From: Chlamydiota bacterium
GTDB lineage: Bacteria; Chlamydiota; Chlamydiia; Chlamydiales; Rhabdochlamydiaceae
Reading direction: 5' to 3'
Assembly (NCBI GenBank): GCA_027348355.1
Contig: DAIEPN010000198.1
Span: 1 to 5,200 of the forward strand
DNA: 5,200 bases
Every line of letters starts with the position of its first letter. Within the stretch, counting starts at the first letter, position 1. Below, piece after piece: positions 1 through 5,200 of this stretch. Position numbers and translations under genes: made by a program. The notes under the pieces are model-generated. The model worked only from the letters and a program-made list of their open reading frames with translations, was not told the origin of the DNA and made no database searches.

Positions 1-391
1 TTTGAATTTCTTCGACTTTGCTTTGGATGGTTTGCTTTCGTGGAACTAAAAACATTTTCTCTTCAATTTCCTCTTTTAAAAGAGGGACTTGGAGGAAATC
101 ATCTACCCCTGCTTGGAGCGCTTTTTCTAAAAAACTTTTTCTTATTTCGTTAGAAATGACAAAAATTCGGGTGTTTTTGGAAGGGAAATATTTTCGGATG
201 CTGCTTAATGAGCTTTCCTGTTCCTTTCCATCGATCATGACAAATTTGACATTGAGAAGTTTGGCAGAGTCAAAAGCCTCTTTTGGACTATTGAATTGGA
301 AGATAGAAAAATGAGTATGAAAATTTACCGTAAAAAAGTTCTGGATGGCGCTGTTTGAGCTGATAACCAGCATAATTGGCAGGGTTTTCAT
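1..391 (-). CDS. Receiver-like (degenerate REC) domain protein, 5' part only
   Basis: An open frame of 130 codons starts at the ATG ending at 391 and leaves the window at base 1, so the C-terminus is unknown. The start is supported by GGAAG at 397-401, five bases upstream. The layout fits a response-regulator receiver: beta-1 'IMLVISSN' (6-13), a helix (36-46), beta-3 'VKFVMID' (48-54) ending in Asp54 at the phospho-acceptor place, beta-4 'RIFVIS' (75-80) with Ser80 at the Ser/Thr switch place, helix 4 (85-94), then 'AGVDDFLQVPL' (94-104), which resembles the usual AGA-x-D(Y/F)(L/I)-x-KP segment. The acidic pair after beta-1 is replaced by Ser-Ser-Asn and the conserved Lys before Pro by Val, so normal phosphorylation is doubtful. 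A charged, probably helical segment from about 118 could lead to an output domain outside the window. It lies 98 bp downstream of mnmG in the same direction and may be cotranscribed. The reading frame is certain; the REC call is by pattern and the function is unknown. Confidence 0.72.
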   Translation of the reverse strand, partial: MKTLPIMLVISSNSAIQNFFTVNFHTHFSIFQFNSPKEAFDSAKLLNVKFVMIDGKEQESSLSSIRKYFPSKNTRIFVISNEIRKSFLEKALQAGVDDFLQVPLLKEEIEEKMFLVPRKQTIQSKVEEIQ

Positions 392-418
392 CTTAACTTC
401 CAAAAAGGGTTTGCCTTT

Positions 419-444
419 GTTTCACTCTTATCAGAGAGTTAAAC
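419..444 (+). terminator. Hairpin with T-rich trailer on the plus strand (candidate terminator)
   Basis: GTTT (419-422) and ACTCT (424-428) pair with AGAGT (435-439) and AAAC (441-444), giving 4 + 5 bp with one C-T mismatch and a 6-base loop. On the plus strand it is followed by C, TTTTT (446-450), G and TTTT (452-455), the arrangement of an intrinsic terminator. No plus-strand gene is seen upstream of it. In the minus-strand direction no T-run follows directly, so there it would be a 5'-leader hairpin about 28 bases ahead of the REC-like start rather than a stop for mnmG. The stem is AT-rich and weak; it may have no function. Confidence 0.3.
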
Positions 445-489
445 CTTTTTGTTTTGATTTTCTACAATTTTTTCTAAATTTAAAAAAAA

Positions 490-2319
490 TTACTTTTTGT
501 AATTTTGTAGAGAAATCATCAAGATAGAAATGTCTGCAGGAGAGATTCCCGATATTCTGGAAGCTTGACCTAAAGTAGAAGGCTTTTTACGAGAGAGTTT
601 ATCACGAGCTTCGTTACGAAGTCCCTTAACGGAAGAGAAGTCAAACTCTTTGGGGATGAAGATCGTTTCGATCGTTTGTAATTTTGCAATTTCGTTATTT
701 TGCCTATCAATGTAACCGGCAAATTTTACAAGTAACTCAATCTGCAAATTGATATCTTTGCCGTGATCTGTAAGAAAATCAGGATAAGTTTTAAGAAGTT
801 CTGCGTAGGAAGATTCTGGTCTACACAAGAGCTGCTGCAACGAAATACCCTTTCCATTTACTTGTACAAATTTTTTAGTGAGCATCTCCATTTGTGTACT
901 AATCGCTTCTTGTTTATTCAGAGTTCTTTGGTAGGTGGTGGAATCAATCATCCCAAGCTGATGGGCGTACTTACGGAGCCTAAGATCAGCATTATCTTGT
1001 CTAAGAAGCAATCTATGCTCAGCTCTACTTGTGAACATTCGATAAGGTTCGTCTAAATCTTTAGAGATTAGCTCATCAATCAGCACTCCAATATAGGCTT
1101 CACTTCTTTGTAAATAGAAGGCCTCTTTTCCAAGCACCTTATTTGCAGCGTTAATTCCCGCAATGAGACCTTGCCCTGCAGCTTCTTCATACCCAGTAGT
1201 TCCGTTGATTTGCCCTGCAAAATAAAGCCCCTCGATTGATTTTGTCTCAAGTGTTGCATAGAGCTGTCCGCTTTTTACATAGTCGTATTCAATTGCGTAA
1301 GCAGGACGCATGATCTCTGCGTTTTGTAAACCAGGAATAGAATGTATCATTTGAAATTGTACATCAAAGGGGAGGGAAGAAGAAATTCCATTTACATAGA
1401 TCTCTTCTGTTGTAAGACCTTCCGGCTCTAAGAAAATTTGATGTCTTTCTTTATCAGCAAAACGGACGATCTTATCCTCGATCGATGGACAATATCTTGT
1501 CCCTATCCCCACAATTTTTCCAGAGTACATCGCAGAGCGGTGGATATTGGCTTCGACGATTTTTTTTGTCTCTTGTGTAGTGTATGTGATATGGCAAGAA
1601 ACTTGTGGCAGGCGGGGGACTTCCTCCTCATCATAGGAGAAAACTACACCTTCATCACCTGGTTGCGCTTCTGTTTGAGAAAAGTCGATACTTTTGCGAT
1701 TCACTCTAGGTGGTGTACCGGTTTTCAGTCTACCCAAAGAAAATCCCAGCTTTTCCAAATCTGCAGAAAGTCCAACAGAGGGCTTGTCCCCCGCTCTTCC
1801 ACCGGAGTAGGTAGTTTCACCAATGTGAAGAAGTCCTCGCATAAAGGTTCCAGAAGAAATGATAACAGTCTTCCCTCGGTATGCAATTCCCTCTAATGTG
1901 CGAACGCCTAAAATTTTTTGATTTTCAGTAAGGAGTGACTCGGTAGTACCTTGTTTGATAAAAAGGTTAGGAGTTTTTTCTAAGCGATGTTTCATCGCTG
2001 TTTGATAGGCAAGTTTATCGGTCTGAGCCCTTGGAGACCAAACTGCTGGGCCTTTCGATGCGTTGAGCATACGAAATTGAATTCCGGTTTGATCGGCAAT
2101 TTTACCCATCAAACCACCCAACGCGTCAATTTCTCTAACGATATGACCTTTAGCGGTTCCCCCAATGGCCGGATTGCAACTCATTTTTGCAATCGTATCA
2201 AGGTTCATTGTCAGAAGTAATGTTTTAGCTCCAATACGAGCTGAGGCATAAGCAGCCTCACAGCCCGAGTGCCCAGCCCCGACTACTATAACATCGAACT
2301 CTTCTGGATATGTCCACAT
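490..2319 (-). CDS. mnmG: tRNA uridine-5-carboxymethylaminomethyl(34) synthesis enzyme MnmG (GidA)
   Basis: 609 residues, close to the usual 610-630 of the family, so full length. MnmG is the FAD-dependent partner of the GTPase MnmE; together they build the (carboxymethyl)aminomethyl group on C5 of wobble uridine 34 in tRNAs reading NNA/NNG codons, in the cytoplasm. Seen in order: the FAD-binding [10 protein letters not shown] (14-23); SCNPAIGG (47-54) with Cys48 and YCPSIEDK (276-283) with Cys277, at the places of the two conserved redox cysteines; GGRAGD (173-178); RLKTGTPPR (197-205); [17 protein letters not shown] (368-384), a family signature; and the C-terminal helical MnmE/tRNA-binding end with [10 protein letters not shown] (588-597). 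No key residue is missing. The start ([10 protein letters not shown]) leaves almost no sequence ahead of the Rossmann fold, as in chlamydial GidA. It begins 8 bp after the stop of the 28-codon gene and has no recognisable Shine-Dalgarno, which suggests translational coupling. Confidence 0.98.
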   Translation of the reverse strand: MWTYPEEFDVIVVGAGHSGCEAAYASARIGAKTLLLTMNLDTIAKMSCNPAIGGTAKGHIVREIDALGGLMGKIADQTGIQFRMLNASKGPAVWSPRAQTDKLAYQTAMKHRLEKTPNLFIKQGTTESLLTENQKILGVRTLEGIAYRGKTVIISSGTFMRGLLHIGETTYSGGRAGDKPSVGLSADLEKLGFSLGRLKTGTPPRVNRKSIDFSQTEAQPGDEGVVFSYDEEEVPRLPQVSCHITYTTQETKKIVEANIHRSAMYSGKIVGIGTRYCPSIEDKIVRFADKERHQIFLEPEGLTTEEIYVNGISSSLPFDVQFQMIHSIPGLQNAEIMRPAYAIEYDYVKSGQLYATLETKSIEGLYFAGQINGTTGYEEAAGQGLIAGINAANKVLGKEAFYLQRSEAYIGVLIDELISKDLDEPYRMFTSRAEHRLLLRQDNADLRLRKYAHQLGMIDSTTYQRTLNKQEAISTQMEMLTKKFVQVNGKGISLQQLLCRPESSYAELLKTYPDFLTDHGKDINLQIELLVKFAGYIDRQNNEIAKLQTIETIFIPKEFDFSSVKGLRNEARDKLSRKKPSTLGQASRISGISPADISILMISLQNYKK

Positions 2320-2327
2320 GAATGATT

Positions 2328-2414
2328 TTATTTTTTGTGACGATCACGTCTGCTGCGTTTTTTTCTTTTGTGCTTTGCGATCTTGTATTTACGCTTTTTC
2401 TTTACTGATGACAT
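2328..2414 (-). CDS. 28-aa bS22/mS38-type (AURKAIP1/COX24) small ribosomal protein
   Basis: A 28-codon frame (ATG ending at 2414, TAA at 2328-2330) encodes a protein of which about 60% is Lys or Arg, beginning [16 protein letters not shown] and ending DRHKK. The pattern S-V-K-K-K-R-K-x-K-x-x-K-H-K-R-K-K is that of the AURKAIP1/COX24 family (Pfam COX24_C), which includes mitochondrial ribosomal protein mS38 and mycobacterial bS22, a peptide of the small subunit. Very short members of about this length are annotated in Chlamydiota and Bacteroidota. The likely role is an rRNA-embedded structural peptide of the 30S subunit; that is inference from the family. GGAGAG (2425-2430) lies 10 bases ahead of the ATG, and a good promoter sits about 55 bp upstream. 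It is first in an apparent operon with mnmG (8 bp gap). A low-complexity basic artefact is the alternative, but frame, RBS, promoter and family match argue against it. Confidence 0.88.
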   Translation of the reverse strand: MSSVKKKRKYKIAKHKRKKRSRRDRHKK

Positions 2415-2468
2415 AGTTTTTTTTCTCTCCGTATACTCTGGTGTGAGATGTCTATAAAAAGTAGGTAA

Positions 2469-2497
2469 ATGATACGACTTACTAGAGATAAAGTAAA
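2469..2497 (-). promoter_or_regulatory. Sigma70-like promoter for the bS22-like gene and mnmG
   Basis: On the minus strand TTTACT (-35, bases 2492-2497; 4 of 6 to TTGACA) and TATCAT (-10, bases 2469-2474; 5 of 6 to TATAAT) are separated by exactly 17 bp. Transcription would start near 2462, giving a leader of about 48 bases before the small ribosomal-protein ATG, with its GGAGAG inside. The rest of the dnaB-to-bS22 spacer (2415-2690) is AT-rich and shows no gene. No strong terminator follows dnaB, so some read-through from dnaB is possible too. Confidence 0.6.
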
Positions 2498-2690
2498 GTG
2501 ATCAAAAAATAGGGTGTCCTAATTTGATAAAAAAAAATTAACTATAAATTGATTTTTTGCAAAACAAGGGATTTCGACTAAAAAATAAGTCGCTGACATA
2601 AAATCAAATGTTGAATTATTTAGATCTGCGTTTTTACAACCGATGAAATTTCAAACATAAAAATGAAAGTTCGATCTAGTAAAAAAAAAT

Positions 2691-4127
2691 TTAAGGAGAA
2701 AATGCGGCAAAAGCTTCATCATTATTCTGATCTTTATCCGTTTTGCTATAAAGAGGAGAATAATTCGCAAATTGAGCCAGTTCTTTACGGAAGGTGAGGT
2801 TAATGTTTCCAACGCCACCATGTCTATTCTTGGCAACTATGAGTTCTGCCATCCCAGGTTTGTCGTAAGGGTCATAGTATTCTCTACGTAGTAAGAACAT
2901 GACTATATCGGCATCTTGCTCTATACTGCCACTTTCTCTAAGATCGCTCATCATAGGTCTGTGACCAGCCCTTTCTTCCACTTTGCGAGAAAGCTGAGAA
3001 AGGCAAAGTACGGGCAAGTTGAGCTCTCTTGCTAAATTTTTTAGCATACGAGAAATTTCAGAGATTTCATTTTGTCTGTTTTCGGCAGATTTACTAAATC
3101 CAGAACCTGAGAGAAGCTGTAAGTAATCTATAATGATGAAAGAAACTCCATAGGTCTCTTTCATTCTTCTTGCCCTCGATCGTAGATCGGTAATTTTAAG
3201 CCCTGGTTGATCATCGATGATCATTGTGTGCTTTTGCATCGCATTTACACTGGCAACAATTCTCTGATACTCAGTGCCATTTAAGGCTCCAGTTTTAATT
3301 TTATCAGATTCCACTTCTGCTTGAGAGCAAACAATACGGTGCAGGAGCTGCTCGGCGCTCATCTCAAGAGAGAAGATCCCTACACCTAGACCGTTCTTGA
3401 AACACACATGTTCCGCTATGTTGATAGCAAAGGCCGTCTTTCCCATTGCGGGCCGGGCAGCTAAAATCATCAAATTCGAAGGAGTCAAGCCGTTGACCAT
3501 CTTATCAAAATCAACGAAATGTGTGGGAATCCCTGTGATTCCGGGCTCTTCAGGGCCTCTTTTCTGAAACTGCTCTTGTCTTTCCTGAAGTTCTTTTAAA
3601 TAAGGAATACGAGAAGAGGATTTAACGCCCGATAAAATATCTTTAATCGGAATACCAGAATTGGGACTCGCATTTTGACTGATTGCAAAAAACTTCGCTT
3701 GAGCCTCATCTAAAATTGCGTGGACATTTTCCGGTTCTTCAAGAGCTGTTTTTTCCACTTCTTGCGCGGCGTAGATCATTTTACGAAGAAGCGATTTGCT
3801 TTGTACAAGTTCTGCATATTCTTCTGTGTAGGCCGAAGTTCCTGCATACTGTGCAAGAGTTGTAACATAGCTTACACCGCCAACGGCAGATAATTTATCC
3901 GCTCTTTTCAGTTCTTCGCAAATAAGATGCACATCGGCTGGCTTTTCATTTTTATAGGCTGTTTTCAGAGCTTGAAAAATGATTTTGTGTTCGGTGTAAT
4001 AAAAATCTGTTTCATCGAGAAGATCTGCGGCAACATTGAGGCTGTTGACACTTGTCAGCATACAACCAAGCACCATCATTTCCGATTCTTTTGATTGAGG
4101 AGGGATTCTTGGTTTGTTTTCTGACAT
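2691..4127 (-). CDS. dnaB: Replicative DNA helicase DnaB
   Basis: 478 residues from the ATG ending at 4127, in the normal size range. DnaB is the hexameric 5'-3' helicase that unwinds the replication fork and recruits primase. The N-terminal domain (about 5-110) opens with the typical PPQSKESEMMVLGCML; a linker (about 150-195) somewhat longer and more charged than in E. coli follows; then the RecA-like motor: Walker A ARPAMGKTA (224-232), SLEM (253-256) with Glu255, Walker B FIIIDYLQLL (330-339) with Asp334, SQLSRKVEER (377-386) with Gln378 as probable sensor, MSDLRESGSIEQDAD (393-407), and AKNRHGG (432-438) with Arg435 as probable arginine finger. No intein. The frame is open upstream to an ATG at 4208, but that ATG lies inside the terminator of the tRNA gene, and the extra 27 residues do not look like DnaB. 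MSENKPRIPP has AAGAAG 8 bases ahead (4136-4141) and is chosen. Confidence 0.97.
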   Translation of the reverse strand: MSENKPRIPPQSKESEMMVLGCMLTSVNSLNVAADLLDETDFYYTEHKIIFQALKTAYKNEKPADVHLICEELKRADKLSAVGGVSYVTTLAQYAGTSAYTEEYAELVQSKSLLRKMIYAAQEVEKTALEEPENVHAILDEAQAKFFAISQNASPNSGIPIKDILSGVKSSSRIPYLKELQERQEQFQKRGPEEPGITGIPTHFVDFDKMVNGLTPSNLMILAARPAMGKTAFAINIAEHVCFKNGLGVGIFSLEMSAEQLLHRIVCSQAEVESDKIKTGALNGTEYQRIVASVNAMQKHTMIIDDQPGLKITDLRSRARRMKETYGVSFIIIDYLQLLSGSGFSKSAENRQNEISEISRMLKNLARELNLPVLCLSQLSRKVEERAGHRPMMSDLRESGSIEQDADIVMFLLRREYYDPYDKPGMAELIVAKNRHGGVGNINLTFRKELAQFANYSPLYSKTDKDQNNDEAFAAFSP

Positions 4128-4155
4128 GAATTGATCTTCTTTGTGATTTTGCTTG

Positions 4156-4161
4156 TTTATA
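4156..4161 (-). promoter_or_regulatory. Possible -10 element of the dnaB promoter
   Basis: Since the upstream tRNA gene ends in a terminator at 4177-4212, dnaB should have its own promoter in the short space up to 4128. TATAAA at 4156-4161 on the minus strand is the best -10-like hexamer, 28 bases ahead of the ATG. The bases at the -35 distance fall in the T-run of the terminator and do not resemble TTGACA. The call is weak. Confidence 0.3.
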
Positions 4162-4176
4162 GAAAATTTCAGGATT

Positions 4177-4212
4177 AAAAAAAAGGCCTTGAATGAATTT
4201 TCATACAAGGCC
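4177..4212 (-). terminator. Rho-independent terminator of tRNA-Ser(GCU)
   Basis: On the minus strand GGCCTTG (4206-4212) pairs with CAAGGCC (4185-4191), a perfect 7-bp, GC-containing stem. The 14 bases between can extend it across an A-A mismatch with four or five further pairs (ATGAA/TTCAT). Eight T residues follow immediately (4177-4184). It begins 5 bases after the tRNA 3' end, so it closes the tRNA transcript and isolates it from dnaB. Confidence 0.9.
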
Positions 4213-4216
4213 AGAT

Positions 4217-4303
4217 CGGAAAGAGAGGGATTTGAACCCTCGGTACCATTGCTGGTACGCGTCCTTAGCAGGGACGTGCCTTCGGCCGCTCAGCCATCTT
4301 TCC
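4217..4303 (-). tRNA. tRNA-Ser (anticodon GCU)
   Basis: 87 bases fold as a class II (long variable arm) tRNA on the minus strand. The acceptor stem is GGAAAGA (4297-4303) with TCTTTCC (4218-4224), discriminator G at 4217. The anticodon stem CGTCC/GGACG encloses the loop CTGCTAA, with anticodon GCT at 4267-4269, reading AGC and AGU. The variable arm is GTACCA-GCAA-TGGTAC, and the T arm GAGGG-TTCAAAT-CCCTC. The long variable arm is the serine identity feature that matches the anticodon. The 3' CCA is not encoded (ATC follows), so it must be added by the CCA-adding enzyme. A terminator follows after 5 bases. Confidence 0.98.
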
Positions 4304-4318
4304 ATAGAACGAGTTACG

Positions 4319-4356
4319 GATTCTACGTTTCGTAGCGTTTTTTCGCTAGTAGAATC
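4319..4356 (-). repeat. Compound inverted repeat just upstream of tRNA-Ser
   Basis: GATTCTAC (4319-4326) is the exact inverse of GTAGAATC (4349-4356). Inside, TAGCG (4333-4337) pairs with CGCTA (4344-4348) around six T residues, leaving a one-sided bulge of six bases (4327-4332). One half can instead form CTACG-TTT-CGTAG (4323-4335), which excludes the long form. No T-run follows on either strand, so it is not a standard terminator. It ends 15 bp before the tRNA 5' end, where it would lie in the tRNA precursor leader or overlap its promoter. Confidence 0.75.
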
Positions 4357-4551
4357 TTGTAAAGACCAAAGTGTTTCCTCTAGATTTTACACTTTTTTTG
4401 TTTGTTTAGAAAGTGAGAGGAGCCTTAAATTTTGTATTAGGATCCATTGTTCTTTGCTTACGTTTTCAAACTGGTTCGAAGCCATTCATAGCTAGATCCA
4501 TCTTGCTATTGTGCTCCTAGGTTGTTAAAAAAAATACTAATACATTCTGTC

Positions 4552-4580
4552 TAATTAATTATTTATCAATAATTAAATTA
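4552..4580 (+). repeat. AT-only hairpin upstream of the LRR-like gene
   Basis: TTAATTATT (4555-4563) pairs perfectly with AATAATTAA (4568-4576) around the loop TATC, and three more pairs follow past a single bulged A (4577). Every paired base is A or T. It lies 55 bp ahead of the plus-strand ATG at 4635. It could be a protein-binding site or a melted promoter region, but such structures also arise by chance in sequence this AT-rich. Confidence 0.5.
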
Positions 4581-4634
4581 ATTACTCGCTATTTATTCTA
4601 TTTTTATGTAAAATTTCTCATTTTATAATTAAAA

Positions 4635-5200
4635 ATGGATGCAGAAATGAGTGTTCGCTTAGATCCAAACAATAGCTTTACAGCTTATTCTTCTATTATT
4701 AGATCAGTTCCAAATGCAATTAGAGAGCAAATGAGGGCAATCACGCCTATTAAATCCTGCGCTTTCATTGCCGCAAGTGGGATTTTAGCTTTACTTGCTC
4801 TTAAAATATTTTATTATCTTAGATATTCTCAAAATTCCTCTTCTTTAGAGCAAAAAAAAGTAGAGCCAATAGGCCTAGAAACAAAAGAAGTAGCCCCTGT
4901 ATCGATTTCACTAAATCAAATAGGACAACTCGATTCTCATAAAGACGCCAAGGTACTCGTAATTCAGGTGTCAAAACTTGATTTTTCAAAAAGAGAGATT
5001 GCAAAGGATATTTTCAAAGAAATTGCTGCCACATGCCCTGATCTTGAGAGTTTATCTTTATATGCAAACGATGAAGGTGGTTTTCCAATTCACCTAAAAA
5101 CGGGGTTTGATTCTATTGCTGATTTGACTAAATTAAAAACGCTCAAAATTACCAATTTTTCTGCAGATAAGTTGTCTATTGGTAACCACCCCTCTCTTCA
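4635..5200 (+). CDS. Membrane-anchored protein with LRR-like sequence, 5' part only
   Basis: An open frame runs from ATG at 4635 through the right edge without a stop, at least 188 codons. Residues 1-40 are polar with several Arg; 41-62 (from SCAFIAASGILALLAL) form one strong hydrophobic segment flanked by Lys40 and Lys57/Arg63, a likely membrane anchor; 65-105 are a polar linker; from about 107 leucine-rich spacing appears: 'CPDLESLSLYAND' (134-146) and 'LTKLKTLKITNF' (164-175), both fitting LxxLxxLxLxxN, the second with a variant end. LRR proteins with a single anchor are common among lineage-specific surface or host-directed proteins of Chlamydiota; that role is inference. No good Shine-Dalgarno precedes 4635. 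In-frame ATG 4647 (residue 5) is an alternative, and would be required if TATAAT at 4624-4629 is the -10. It is divergent from the tRNA and shares no operon with it. I do not recognise the specific gene. Confidence 0.75.
   Translation, partial: MDAEMSVRLDPNNSFTAYSSIIRSVPNAIREQMRAITPIKSCAFIAASGILALLALKIFYYLRYSQNSSSLEQKKVEPIGLETKEVAPVSISLNQIGQLDSHKDAKVLVIQVSKLDFSKREIAKDIFKEIAATCPDLESLSLYANDEGGFPIHLKTGFDSIADLTKLKTLKITNFSADKLSIGNHPSL

Larger units (their letters stand above)
4304..4634. other. 331-bp spacer between tRNA-Ser and the divergent LRR-like gene
   Basis: No convincing gene lies here on either strand. It must hold the tRNA promoter (minus) and that of the right-hand gene (plus), but neither matches consensus well. 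For the tRNA, TAGAAT (4320-4325) would start RNA about 10 bases ahead of the tRNA but has a poor -35; TAAAAT (4384-4389) with TTTCTA 17 bp upstream is the alternative and would put the compound hairpin into the leader. For the plus gene, TAAAAT (4609-4614) and a perfect TATAAT (4624-4629) are seen without a good -35. A small imperfect hairpin (ATAGC 4488-4492 with GCTAT 4505-4509) is also present. The stretch from 4525 to 4634 is extremely AT-rich. Confidence 0.6.

Noticed and set aside
18..314. Plus-strand frame of 98 codons near the left edge
   Set aside because: It is antisense to the REC-like gene, which has a Shine-Dalgarno, a sensible start and a recognisable fold pattern; the plus frame has neither.
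345..527. Plus-strand frame of 60 codons
   Set aside because: It spans the end of mnmG, the spacer and the start of the REC-like gene, has no ribosome site and no family resemblance.
1438..1896. Plus-strand frame of 152 codons inside mnmG (also 763-1056 and 1987-2220)
   Set aside because: Antisense shadows of a full-length, well-conserved mnmG, with Cys/Ser/Arg-rich composition and no recognisable motif.
2575..2592. CGACT/AGTCG hairpin in the dnaB-bS22 spacer
   Set aside because: Only five pairs with an 8-base loop and no T-run after it; expected by chance in such sequence.
2681..2690. Run of nine T residues (minus strand) just after the dnaB stop, as a terminator
   Set aside because: No stem of useful length precedes it, so I cannot support an intrinsic terminator here.
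2651..2836. Minus-strand frame of 61 codons at the end of dnaB
   Set aside because: It overlaps the conserved C-terminus of dnaB in another frame and has no supporting signals.
4217..4303. tRNA-Ser as an integration site for a mobile element
   Set aside because: No direct repeat of the tRNA 3' end, integrase gene or element border is visible in the window.
4193..4495. Plus-strand open frames (also 4153-4335) over the tRNA, with residues like RERDLNPRY and GFEPSVPL
   Set aside because: They are the antisense of tRNA-Ser(GCU); this wording is a familiar false protein produced by translating serine tRNA genes.
4406..4501. Two tiny minus-strand frames (4466-4501, 11 aa; 4406-4447, 13 aa) as leader peptides ahead of the tRNA
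   Set aside because: No good ribosome site at normal spacing, no informative composition, and no gene downstream that would be attenuated.
4819..5004. Minus-strand frame of 61 codons with hydrophobic stretch
   Set aside because: It is antisense to the LRR-like gene; the plus frame is longer, open to the edge and has protein-like structure.

Overview
The window most likely comes from a member of the Chlamydiota, probably one of the amoeba- or arthropod-associated families rather than Chlamydia itself. The reasons are the strongly chlamydial wording of the MnmG protein (MWT-x-P start, NLDTIAK-x-SCNPA and [13 protein letters not shown] blocks), the dnaB/mnmG neighbourhood known from Chlamydia, a 28-residue Lys/Arg-rich COX24-type ribosomal protein, and AT-rich spacers. 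This rests on recognising family sequence, not on a search.

Layout, left to right. 1-391, minus: 5' part of a gene running off the left edge; its product starts with a receiver-like (REC) fold that lacks most of the phosphorylation chemistry. 392-489: short spacer with a hairpin. 490-2319, minus: mnmG (tRNA wobble-uridine modification). 2328-2414, minus: a 28-codon gene for a bS22/mS38 (AURKAIP1/COX24) type protein, with a good Shine-Dalgarno site and a sigma70-like promoter at 2469-2497. 2415-2690: AT-rich spacer. 2691-4127, minus: dnaB (replicative helicase). 4177-4212: intrinsic terminator. 4217-4303, minus: tRNA-Ser(GCU). 4304-4634: 331 bp without a convincing gene, holding a compound hairpin in the presumed tRNA leader and an AT-only hairpin. 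4635 to the right edge, plus: 5' part of a membrane-anchored protein with leucine-rich-repeat-like sequence, transcribed away from the rest.

How it works together. All recognised housekeeping genes lie on the minus strand and concern translation or replication: a serine tRNA, the helicase, a tiny ribosomal protein and a tRNA-modification enzyme. The tRNA is closed off by its own terminator, so dnaB needs its own promoter. The small ribosomal-protein gene and mnmG look like one transcript, with mnmG apparently relying on translational coupling. The two edge genes (REC-like and LRR-like) are the lineage-specific part. I see no mobile element, CRISPR array or defence system. The most noteworthy items are the easily missed 28-aa gene, the degenerate receiver, and the two-state hairpin next to the tRNA.
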